A stretch of 64,000 nucleotides of DNA from positions 20,308,234 to 20,372,233 of the forward strand of contig JARZZO010000014.1 of assembly GCA_030544215.1 (NCBI GenBank), written 5' to 3'. Each line of letters starts with the position of its first letter. The stretch's first letter is position 1. Made by a program: the position numbers and the translations under genes. Source of the stretch: Zantedeschia hybrid cultivar (lineage: Eukaryota > Streptophyta > Magnoliopsida > Alismatales > Araceae). Positions 55,900 through 64,000 of the stretch are shown piece after piece. Under the pieces are notes generated by a model, which was not told the DNA's origin, made no database searches, and saw only the letters and a program-made list of their open reading frames with translations.

Positions 55900-56900
55900 T
55901 GCCGAAATAATGAATGAGATGCCACTATTTATTCTTTGAGCATATGTGTGTGCATGTGTGTTCATAAATCTATTATTTAAGTAACATTATGTTATGATAT
56001 TTTCACATACATAATTAAATTATTAATTAGTTTAATAACTAATTAAATGCATAAGTATATAATCAAATGTTTTAAAATACCCTTGGCCTCATCCCATATA
56101 TAATTAAATCTAGACTCATAATTAAAACTCAATAATGAAACATTGAGACATAAAATAATATACTTAAGTTAAAAAATGACTTAAATACCCCCCATACTTA
56201 ATTAATTAATAAAATCTGCGAGAATTATTTAAAATCAGTAAAATTAATATAAAGATCAGAAAAATTCTGTAAAAATCAGTAATACTCAGTAAAAATCAGA
56301 AAACAAAATCTGAAAATTACATAGATCCAAAAATGACTTAAATATCCTTCATGTATCTAATTAATTAATAAAAATCGGTAAAATTAATAAAAAAATCAGT
56401 AAAATTCAGTAAAAATCAGTAAAAAACAGAGAACCAAATCTGAAAACATATAAAATTTCCGAAATGACCAAAATGCCTATAGAAATTAATAAAAATTACA
56501 AAAATACCCTCACCCATGATAAAAATCTGTAAAAATCACAGAAAATTCTTAAAAAATATCAAAACCTCTCATATGCCCAAAATACCCTCCAAATCTTAAT
56601 AAGATAGATAAAATTACCAAAATACCCTTATAACTCAAATATGTTTGAAATGATCCTAAAATACATTCTAAGGGTTTTCAAGTCTCCCTAAAATGTTAAA
56701 AAACCTAAAGTGACAATAATATCTCTATATCCTCCAACTTGGCATAATTACAAAAATACCCTTATGAGTCTAAAATATTCAGAATCAATCCAGAATACTT
56801 GGAGTCAATCCAATATACTTGGAATTAATCCAAATAACTTGGAGTTAATCTAAAATCATATAAACTCATCCTAAACTTGGGTGAGGCCAAGAGCTTAACC
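55900..56900 (+). repeat. Short AT-rich tandem words in the LTR
   Basis: The word AAAATCAGTAAAA and variants recur many times at 56220-56430, and AGTATAC/ACTTGGA(G/A)TTAATCCAA-type units of about 22 bp recur at 56770-56860. The positions correspond roughly to the hairpin array of the intron-5 LTR, but the units are unrelated in sequence. Confidence 0.7.
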
Positions 56901-57235
56901 TAAAATATACCTTCATATGCATGTGCTGTTTGTAGTAGTAGTGTTGCATGTTATAAGGGCATCAACAGACGGTTAATCAAGGGTTGTCGAACGGTTGCTT
57001 GACGTAATTAACACTGACTGAGGTCAGTGAAGAGAGGTCATATACTCGGATCTTCGCCTGATCCAAAGTCCCGGACTCCCTGAGGGCTAATCCCAAGCTC
57101 TCATAGTCCAATAAATAAAATACATAAAACCGACCTATATTTCTCCAGATAAAAACAAAATGATATGGATTTTTAAATAATCCGATAGGAGAGACGTCTA
57201 GGTCAGGTCCCCGGATAATAAATCTCGAACAAACA

Positions 57236-58207
57236 GATGGCACGCCCGGTAGGACTTCTCTTTCCCTTCATCTCTCCGTCCGGTGATGCCCTCACCACAA
57301 CTCTACTACTAACTTTGTCATGTCTTATGCAGGTGACCGAGTTTCTGCTTAAAAGACGACGATGGCGGCAAGGGTCACGTATGGCCCACTTGTGGTGGCG
57401 ACCCACGTACGGTGTGGATATCTGACCACACCAACATGCTTCGGGGACTTCCCCGCAGTGATAGGATCTCCATACTTTATGGGGGTCGTTCCGGCATTGG
57501 AGCTTGCTCCGGAAAAGAAGAAGAAGAGGTGCGCTTCTCGCGCCAGAAGAAGCAACAACGGCGACTGATATAGGCAAGTGCTCACCGTGAATACCATCAG
57601 CATCTCTCCGGCCTCCTCGTTCAACGCGAGGCAAAAGCGGAAGATTCTAACCGCAAGCCCGTCCAGGACGGGGAAAACTATATTAGTGGGCAACCTGCAT
57701 ATTCGTCTGGGTGGCGGGCGACCCATCATTCCTAAGATCCATCATATCCTGACAGTTCCTGTCCAGAATAGGTTCGGGATTCTACCGAAAGTTTGCCAAG
57801 ATGGGGCAACGTTCAAAAAGAAGAAAAAGACTCCAAAGGCCCCTGCTCGTCGGGAGCCAATAATTATACCAGAGCCTGCCTTGTCTCGAGCAGGGGGCAA
57901 TGCTATGCCCCGAGCATGGGGCACAACTCTATGCCTCAGAATGGGGGCAAATCTATGTCTTGGATTGAGGGCAATCTAACGGAGGATAGGAGCCTCCGCA
58001 TAAAGGAAATGTGGGTAACAAAAAAAGAAGCCCGCAAAATTCGCCAGGCTAGGATTACCCTAGCAGAACAACAGCCTCAACAGCTTGTAGAGCCTGAGGG
58101 GCAGGTAACCAGCTCAACTACCCGGCCTCGTTCTCTACAAGGTCAAAAGAGAAAGTGCTTATAAGGCGCAGGAACAAGTCTGACAACAGACATCTGTCCT
58201 CGAGCGG
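57236..58207 (+). other. Leader region of the Tat-type element
   Basis: Overlapping short ORFs on both strands (for example 57578-57979 +, 57203-57634 -) and no recognisable domain. From about 57860 the plus strand has three AT/GC-mixed repeats GCCCCGAGCATGGGGCA-like. I read this as untranslated leader plus decayed gag N-terminus. Confidence 0.5.
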
Positions 58208-59757
58208 TTGGGCACATTGGTCCGATCGACTCACAAGAAGAAGAGAACTGCCAGAATGACAAAGAATGGCATACGGGTCTACACATGCTACACCTCCAGT
58301 ATCACCAACCGGCAGCCTTCCCAGCCGGAAGACCCAAATGATATCATCAATCTGATGCAACGGAGCGGGCCCATAACCCGTCAAATGGAGCAGGCTATGC
58401 GCTTGCTGAATCGAGGAAGCCATGGGGCAGAGCCACCCCAAATTGACAGTAGCAATGTTGTTGGAGGAGCTGATGAAGACGGGGCAAATGCTTCAGATAT
58501 TGAAGCCGCTTCAGACCAACCTCAAGATCAAATACAGCCTCAGACTATAGAGGAGATGAGGCACGAAAATCAACAACTCAGGGTCTTGCTCTATGGCCTA
58601 ATACAAAAGATGGAGCAGCAAAGGGTAGCTCAAGTCCCCCTAGTAAATGCACCACCTCCAAGGGCAGTGCCTATGCCAACGGTGATAAGACCGCAAGCTG
58701 CAGATGTCAACTTCAACCCTGATGAGATACAAGAAGATCAGGTTGTGGAGCCCAATCATAATGCTTAGCAATCCCATGCTTCTGCAGATGATGCTACGGC
58801 ATTGCAGAAGCATCTTATCGAGCAAATTGTTGAAGCCAAAATAGCAGAACAAGACGACGGAAAGGCACATTCGATTTATACAAAGTGCCATTCCCAGTAC
58901 GTCATATGTTCAAGAAGCTCCCACCAGATCACAACAAGTACCCCAAGTTCACCAAGTATGATGGGGAAGGCTCGGCCCAGGAGCATATTGCCCACTATAT
59001 GAGTGACTTGGGAGAACTGGCTACTGATGAGGCCTATCTTCTGAAGTTCTTTTCTACCTCTCTCACGGGCACTACATTCCAATGGTATGCAAAGTTGAAG
59101 CCTAACTCTATCAACAGTTGGGAGGAAATGTAGAAAAAGTTCCTCGACCGCTTCAAGATGTCGGAGCAAAAGGTCACCATCACTGAATTGGTGACACTAA
59201 AGCAAGGCATGAATGAATCCGCCACCGACTATATCAAAAAATGGCGGAACCTCGGCATGAAATCCGACAATCCGCCGACCCACGAGGATGCGGTACGGTT
59301 GTGCAAAAGAGGCTTAAAGCCTGAAATAAGTGAAAAGCTGATTGGCGCAAATGTCAAGAACTTTGATCAACTAAATAACATTGTGACGGAGGTCGAAATA
59401 TTCTTCGTAGACCATCCAACCATTACTCCCATTGGGGGGAAAGTCACAAAGAAGCAAAATATGGATACAGAAGAGGTCAATGCTATAGACTTCACCTCGG
59501 CTGTAGAAAATACAGGAGGCAAGAACAATGCAAATGCCTCAACATCCAATAGAAGGGGATCATATGCCACCCTCAATGAGAGAAGGAAAATGCCTTACTC
59601 TTTCATCAGAGAGCATACAAGAGAGTTGTTTAATGTCTGCATACGGGCCAATCTTTTGATGCTACCTGAACCAAAAAGGCCAGCAAAAGTTGGTAAAATA
59701 AATGAACCCAACTATTGCATGTACCATCGTATGTTGAGACATGTAATAGAGGATTGT
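58208..59757 (+). pseudogene. Gag of the Tat-type element, N-terminal and core part
   Basis: Three plus-strand frames in succession. 58208-58768 has a Gln-rich coiled-coil-like segment (TIEEMRHENQQLRVLLYGLI). 58885-59133 has the gag core (FPVRHMFKKLPPDHNKYPKF, HYMSDLGELATDEAYLLKFF, LTGTTFQWYAKLKPNSINSW) and ends at a TAG. 59158-59757 has DRFKMSEQKVTITELVTLK and YIKKWRNLGMK. It ends in the CHHC zinc-like motif CMYHRMLRHVIEDC exactly at the insertion site. The stop at 59131-59133 and frame changes show decay. After the 59758-62882 insertion the reading continues as YICKGKIEMLIREG. Confidence 0.87.
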
Positions 59758-60108
59758 TGATGGGGATCCAGGAGCAGCTGGAATGGAGTCCAAGGTCCAA
59801 TGTGCAGTTCATTTGGCCCATTAGGGGCCCATTTGGAGTCTTTTAATTTATATGTAATTTTCCCATGTTTTTTTTAGTTATTTTCGAAGTCCTAGGGGTA
59901 GTTTAGTAATTTTCATATTAGGGTTTCTTTGAAGAGTCTATATATTGTCCTGTATCCCCTCGTGGGAAAGGAATGGAAGAAGAAATTTGAAATGAAGAGC
60001 CGCTGTTGCGTGTTTTCTCCCGAGACGGGACGGGAACCCTAGCCTTCTCCTCCAACCCCTCTCTTCTCTCTACTTCCGGTCTACCCCCTCTCCTGTCCCG
60101 CATCAATT

Positions 60109-60120
60109 TGGTATCAGAGC
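60109..60120 (+). other. Primer-binding site, initiator tRNA-Met type
   Basis: TGGTATCAGAGC, three bases after the left LTR; the standard complement of the plant initiator tRNA-Met 3' end. Confidence 0.92.
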
Positions 60121-61622
60121 CCAAGCTCGATCCCCACCACAACCGCTCCCCGCCTGCAATGGACCACCCGGCTCTTCTCCCGGACGCTGTGTTGGTTTCT
60201 CCCCTGCAAGGAGCGGCCTCCCACGAAGCCGTCATCATGACCAGGTCGGCCCTCCGCGAGCTCCTGCTGTCCCACGCACAGATCCGCCCCGAAGCCACCC
60301 GCCGCTCCAGATCGTGCCACGGCTAGCACGCTAGGATCTTCCTGCCCGCGGGACCTCCCTCGTCCACCGGACGTCGACGAGTCTGCCGCGGGCCGCGCCG
60401 GTTCCCCCTTACCCCCCCTCGGGATCCCGCTCCACGCGCTCCGGCAGGTCACTCTGGCGGCCAGCGAGTCTCCCCACCACACGAAGGCTTCGGAGGTTCC
60501 CACCCGGCGAGCCCCCCCCCCCCCCCCTCCCTGTTGCTCGCAGACCGAGCCGAGACATCCGCAGGTGCTTTCCGGTTTTTTCCTCTTCTTCGTCTCCCCT
60601 CTGGTTCGATTAGGGCTAAAGAGGAAAGGAGAAGGAGACGAAGAAGAGGAGGGGAGAGTCACCGGAGCACCTGCCTGCTCCCGCCGCCGCCACGCTGCCG
60701 GAGGCGTCACCGTCTCCCACCGCCGGCACCACCGCCGCGATCGACCGCCGCTACAACCCCTCTCCCTTGTGCTCTCTCTCGCTGCTCCCTGTTAGGGTTT
60801 GGGGGAGGGCGAGCCAAAGAAGACGGTGACCCCGGGTCAACGGTCGACCGTTAAATGGCAACCTGGTCGAACCAGGTTTGCCTTCTCCCAGACCCGATCC
60901 GGTCGAGCCAAGTTGCCCCTGGTCCGAGCCGAGCTTCAAACCTGAGCCCAACCCGGGTCCGAACCCCTTAAGTCACTCGGTTCACCTTGGTCTAGCCCCG
61001 GTTCGAACCGAGGTCCGGCAGTTCCGATCTAGGGTCCTGTCAAGCTTGAGCCAGACCTCAACCTGGTCTGCTACAGTGCCCAGGGCGGTGCACTAGGGGC
61101 TCTTATCGCACCGCCAGTGCCACAGACTCATCGGTGCTCCGATTTGCGAGCCGCTAGCGCCGTTGGGATCGTATTGGCGAGGCCGACCTCGCTGTACGTC
61201 CCGCCTGACAGCAGCGTCTCGTTTTGCGTGCCGCACTTGCACGCTTTACGAGGACGCTCGGGCGCGCCGTTCGAGATCTTTCCGGACTCCAATTTGTGCA
61301 CCGTTCGCGCCGTCGGATCCGTCTCGACGAGGCCAACTCGGGTCCAGTGTGTTGTTCCTAGATTTGCCTCGTTTTGCGTGCCACTTCTGCACGCATACCG
61401 AGGACCCCGATCGTGCATCCCGAGGCCAACCCAAGTTGCCTCGATTTGCGTGCCAGCATCCCAGCGCACAGATTTCGCAGCAGCTAGTGCCCACTTACCT
61501 CGTTTTACGTGCCACTTTTTGCGCGCATATCGAGGATGATGATTGGAGCTCCGATTCTTGTGCCGATCGTACCGTTGGCATCCCTGCAGTGAGGCGGATC
61601 TCGTCCATCATTTCTTTGGCCA
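60121..61622 (+). other. Leader of the non-autonomous element
   Basis: Very GC-rich. An ORF running from the LTR to 60326 includes MDHPALLPDAVLVSPLQGAA and could be a remnant gag start, but is unsupported. At 60855-61080 palindromic words GGTTCGAACC and CTGGTCGAACCAGG recur. At 61110-61620 about three diverged copies of a 180-bp unit are visible, marked by CCTCGTTTTGCGTGCCAC...GCACGC and GAGGCC(G/A)AC(C/T)(T/C). Nothing here has a known domain. Confidence 0.55.
61110..61620 (+). repeat. Diverged repeats of about 180 bp
   Basis: CTCGTTTTGCGTGCC occurs near 61218, 61366 and, altered, 61439 and 61500. Each is followed by a GCACGC-type word and GAGGA(C/T), and preceded by CTCC(G/A)ATTTG(C/T)G and GCGCCGT(T/C)GG-like words. 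The first two copies are the longest. Confidence 0.65.
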
Positions 61623-62621
61623 GTGGTACGTTTTATCATCATGGATTTTAGTTTTGAGGTAGAGCTACCCAATTCCGTGAAAACTCGGGTGTATCTTGAG
61701 GCAACGTCGTTCGGCAACGTTATTTCACAATCTATTGTGGATTCTATCTCCCACACGGACTACGTAAGGGTCTCTGGAAGTCGAGTCTATGTGCCATTTT
61801 TCCATCTCTTAAGGAGCAGCAGTACTTCCCGAGCCGTCAGATATTATGATGATGCATGGTGCAAGATTATACCCAATGGCTCGTATATCGGTTTGGGTAG
61901 AGAATGGATAGACGAGCGGCAAGTTGTGATGGATCATACTGGACGAGATTGTCTAATACAACCTGAGGAATACCAGGCTCCCTTTCTTATTCTCAATGCC
62001 ACTTACCAGGATCGAGAGAGGTTTCAACAAGCAGATGATTGGGAGCGTGAGAAGTCCCAGATGAGGAGTGAACTTCAGAAGATTTCTGCCATGCTTGCCA
62101 AGCTGACCAAGCCAAAAGATGTTATCTATGAGGCCGACCCAACGATGAGCGAGGAGCATGAAAATCAAATGAAGGAGGTGCACTATGTGGCCGATCCAGT
62201 CCTAGAAGATGAATATTTGGGGGAGGTTGAATCAGTGACGCCTATAGCAGATAATGACCTCTTCCCCACTAAAGGGAATGGGCTGAAGACAGAACCGCTA
62301 CTGGAAGATGTAGTCGATCAGCCGAAGGTCGTTAAAGATGTCATCAGTTTGCATGATTTTGACCACATATGGAGTGACGTCGAGACACAATTTTCTCCTC
62401 AGGTTGGAGCATTCATGTGCGCGATGATTCATGGGTCATCGGTGTTGTTTTCCGAGCATGCTGCCATCATTCCCCCATGGATATTGACTCATTTTAAAAT
62501 TCAAGGACGAATTTTTTCGAACCAGGGGAGAATGATGGGGATCCAGGAGCAGCTGGAATGGAGTCCAAGGTCCAATGTGCAGTTCATTTGGCCCATTAGG
62601 GGCCCATTTGGAGTCTTTTAA
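61623..62621 (+). CDS. Retropepsin-like ORF of the non-autonomous element, active-site motif altered
   Basis: A 332-aa open frame; the second methionine at 61641 (MDFSFEVELPN) is an equally good start. Residues 22-150 align by eye with the protease region of Ty3/gypsy elements. YLEATSFGNVISQSIVDS fits where ...VDSGATHNFIS..LV is usual. VRYYDDAWCKIIPNGSYIGL and GREWIDERQVVMDHTGRDCL fit where W-C-x-V/I-x-P...LLGRPW-x-x-D-R-x-V-x-H-D-G is usual. The catalytic D-(S/T)-G reads E-A-T here, so enzyme activity is unlikely. The rest is acidic, with a coiled-coil-like segment near 135-170 and no known domain. The stop is inside the right LTR. The frame has stayed open for 999 nt while neighbouring coding regions have not. 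Confidence 0.6.
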   Translation: MVRFIIMDFSFEVELPNSVKTRVYLEATSFGNVISQSIVDSISHTDYVRVSGSRVYVPFFHLLRSSSTSRAVRYYDDAWCKIIPNGSYIGLGREWIDERQVVMDHTGRDCLIQPEEYQAPFLILNATYQDRERFQQADDWEREKSQMRSELQKISAMLAKLTKPKDVIYEADPTMSEEHENQMKEVHYVADPVLEDEYLGEVESVTPIADNDLFPTKGNGLKTEPLLEDVVDQPKVVKDVISLHDFDHIWSDVETQFSPQVGAFMCAMIHGSSVLFSEHAAIIPPWILTHFKIQGRIFSNQGRMMGIQEQLEWSPRSNVQFIWPIRGPFGVF

Positions 62622-62887
62622 TTTATATGTAATTTTTTCATTTTTTTTTAGTTATTTTCGAAGTCCTAGGGGTAGTTTAGTAATTTTCATATTAGGGTTT
62701 CTTTGAAGAGTCTATATATTGTCCTGTATCCCCTCGTGGGAAAGGAATGGAAGAAGAAATTTGAAATGAAGAGCCGCCGTTGCGTGTTTTCTCCCGAGAC
62801 GGGACGGGAACCCTAGCCTTCTTCTCCTCCAACCCCTCTCTTCTCTCTACTTCCAGTCTACCCCCTCTCCTGTCCCGCATCAATTGT

Positions 62888-64000
62888 TATATCTGCAAAG
62901 GAAAAATTGAAATGCTCATCCGAGAAGGGGCCGTGTAGATGGGAAAATACTTGGTAGACCCGCCTCAGCCACATCGAATGCCCAGACAAACATTTACAGC
63001 AAATGTCGTCCATATGGATGAAAACTCCTTAGAAGAAGGGCCTACAAATAAGAATATAGATGCCCCTCCAGAGCAGGAAGTGGTATCATCATATCCCCCA
63101 GCGACCCTCACTCCGGAAGGGTCTATCGTGGCAGCACTAGAGGAGATTCAGATGAGTATGTCACAGTTCTCCCATCAACAAGTTTCGCCGGAGCAGGAGG
63201 CAATACCATCATACGCTCCAACGACTTCCACTCCAGAAGCGTCTATTATGACAACACTAGAGAAGATTCATATGAGTTTGATACAACTCTCTCACCAACA
63301 AATCTCACTGGAGCAGAAGATAACTCCATCATATACCCTAACAATTTCCACTCTCGAGGGGTCCATCATGGCAGCACTGGAGGGAATTCAAGTGAGTCTG
63401 GGACAAATCTCTCATTAGCAGTATGAACTCACTCAAGTAATGGAAAGTCTTGCAAGACAATGGACAGAAGTCATGTCAATGGACAGAATCAATAGGCCCT
63501 TCTCCTTTGACGAGCTAGGGCCAAAATGCAGCCGTCCTCTAAAGAATAAGGGCAAACTCGTCATAGACTTAAATGAAGCACCAAAAGCCCAGTATCGAGA
63601 TGGAATGGTGCTCAAATGGAAAGGTTGTAAAAGTCACGACAATACTCTCGAGGCCACCTTTGCAGCTAGACAAGGTTCTCGGGAAAAACAAGTTGCTGGT
63701 GCAGAAACATGGATAAGTTTTAAAGATATTGAATCTCTGGCAAAAAGGCTCAAGAGGCCATACTCCTTTCCAAAGGAAAAGACCAAAGAACTCTTCGAGT
63801 TATGTATGAGCAGAAAATCAATTATTCTGCCCAAGCCAAAAAGGGAAGAAGAAATACATCGGGTAGATGCACCCAACTACTGCCCATACCACCGCTTCAT
63901 TACCCATCCAATTGAACGTTGCTTTATGTTTAAAGATGAAGTAGAAAAGCTGATTCAAGAAGGAAAGATAAATATGGGAAAATACCTGGTGAATCCCCCA
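62888..64000 (+). pseudogene. Gag of the Tat-type element, continued, with duplicated module
   Basis: After the insertion the frame resumes with YICKGKIEMLIREGAV and a TAG, then ORF 62939-63418 starts MGKYLVDPPQP. A second module follows: RPYSFPKEKTKELFELCMSR, NYCPYHRFITHPIERC, DEVEKLIQEGKINMGKYLVN. It repeats the first (RKMPYSFIREHTRELFNVCI, NYCMYHRMLRHVIEDC, GKIEMLIREG, MGKYLVDPP). The two copies are about 1.04 kb apart once the insertion is left out, so the gag tail region is tandemly duplicated and may continue beyond the window. A stop at about 63418 (after QISH) breaks the frame. Confidence 0.82.
63068..63427 (+). repeat. Three 120-bp (40-aa) tandem repeats in gag
   Basis: Repeat starts are EQEVVSSYPPATLTPEGSIV, EQEAIPSYAPTTSTPEASIM and EQKITPSYTLTISTLEGSIM. 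Each is followed by an amphipathic ALEEIQMSMSQFSHQQ-like helix. The period is exactly 40 codons. Confidence 0.9.

Larger units (their letters stand above)
59758..62882 (+). mobile_element. Complete 3125-bp non-autonomous LTR retrotransposon, TSD ATTGT
   Basis: LTRs at 59758-60105 and 62533-62882 both start TGATGGGGATCCAGGAGC and end TGTCCCGCATCA, and differ at only a handful of positions, including a 3-bp indel. The 5-bp repeat ATTGT flanks the whole (59753-59757, 62883-62887). The primer site TGGTATCAGAGC (60109-60120) matches initiator tRNA-Met, and a purine tract AGGGGAGAA (62524-62532) precedes the right LTR. The interior of 2427 bp has no reverse transcriptase, RNase H or integrase. It carries a repeat region and one 332-aa ORF. 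The 3' end (CAAGGACGAATTTTTTCGAACC before the purine tract) looks like chromovirus 3' ends, so a chromovirus may move it in trans. Confidence 0.95.
54978..64000 (+). mobile_element. Tat-type Ty3/gypsy retrotransposon, 5' LTR to gag, runs off the window
   Basis: 5' LTR 54978-57235 (2258 bp, TGTTGAACCC...CTCGAACAAACA), then a primer-site region ATGGCACGCCCGGTAGGAC (57237-57255), then degenerate leader and gag frames on the plus strand up to the window end. Gag is interrupted by a second element at 59758-62882. No protease or polymerase is reached within the window. The LTR has a TATAAATA at 55701-55708, setting plus orientation, and resembles the LTR in CESA intron 5. It sits inside the long first intron inferred for the SYP61-like gene. 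Confidence 0.85.

Noticed and set aside
57203..57729. 143- and 126-aa minus-strand ORFs after the Tat-type LTR
   Set aside because: Antisense to the element leader, with no conserved domain; they fall apart outside the window of chance openness.
60114..60710. 198-aa minus-strand ORF in the non-autonomous element
   Set aside because: Opposite to the element's orientation, GC-rich composition, no domain.
60990..61030. GGTTCGAACC resembling a tRNA B box
   Set aside because: No A box, no cloverleaf and no terminator; it is one of several GTTCGAAC-type palindromes in that leader.

Overview
This window is plant nuclear DNA, most likely from a monocot. The evidence is spliced genes with GT-AG introns and plant-only families: an ASR stress protein, an EC1 egg-cell peptide, a CESA cellulose synthase and a SYP61-type syntaxin. 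The rest is dense Ty3/gypsy, TRIM, LINE, hAT and PIF/Harbinger-like debris. The species cannot be fixed from sequence alone.

Layout, left to right. 1-8916: a decayed Tat/Retand-type Ty3/gypsy element on the minus strand. Its 5' LTR is at 8050-8916 and its 3' LTR lies outside the window. A 12-copy 73-bp tandem array sits behind its integrase, and a 1333-bp solo LTR with a perfect 5-bp target duplication splits its gag. 11265-12665: two compact host genes face each other, ASR (+) and EC1 (-). 13640-18230: LTR and LINE remnants. Three related hAT MITEs lie at 10362, 18275 and 21628.

24099-40386: a complete CESA gene of 14 coding exons and 1090 codons, with every catalytic motif intact. It is long because introns 5 (6.1 kb) and 8 (4.0 kb) are full of transposons. 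Intron 5 holds a LINE fragment and an LTR that is itself split by a 2719-bp solo LTR. Intron 8 holds three MITEs with target duplications.

42300-49150: AT-rich repeat mosaic with a fold-back element, a PIF-like MITE, a long CT microsatellite, a 2428-bp solo LTR and a later tandem duplication. 49380-53443: the start of a SYP61-like gene, with a probable 5'-UTR exon duplicated together with its splice donor and a first coding exon at 53390-53443. The rest of that gene must lie beyond at least 10.5 kb of intron. That intron holds an undescribed-looking GGGCCGGCTATAA repeat family and a Tat-type Ty3/gypsy element (54978 to past the window end). Its gag is interrupted by a complete 3125-bp non-autonomous LTR element coding for a retropepsin-like protein without the catalytic Asp-Ser/Thr-Gly.

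The most unusual structures are: (i) arrays of GCGTC...GACGC palindromes with co-varying arms in at least three LTRs; (ii) a tandem array of hairpins with compensatory changes in the LTR within CESA intron 5; (iii) the non-autonomous element with the protease-derived ORF; (iv) the GGGCCGGCTATAA hairpin-ended repeats. All motif positions were read by eye; no alignment or search was run.
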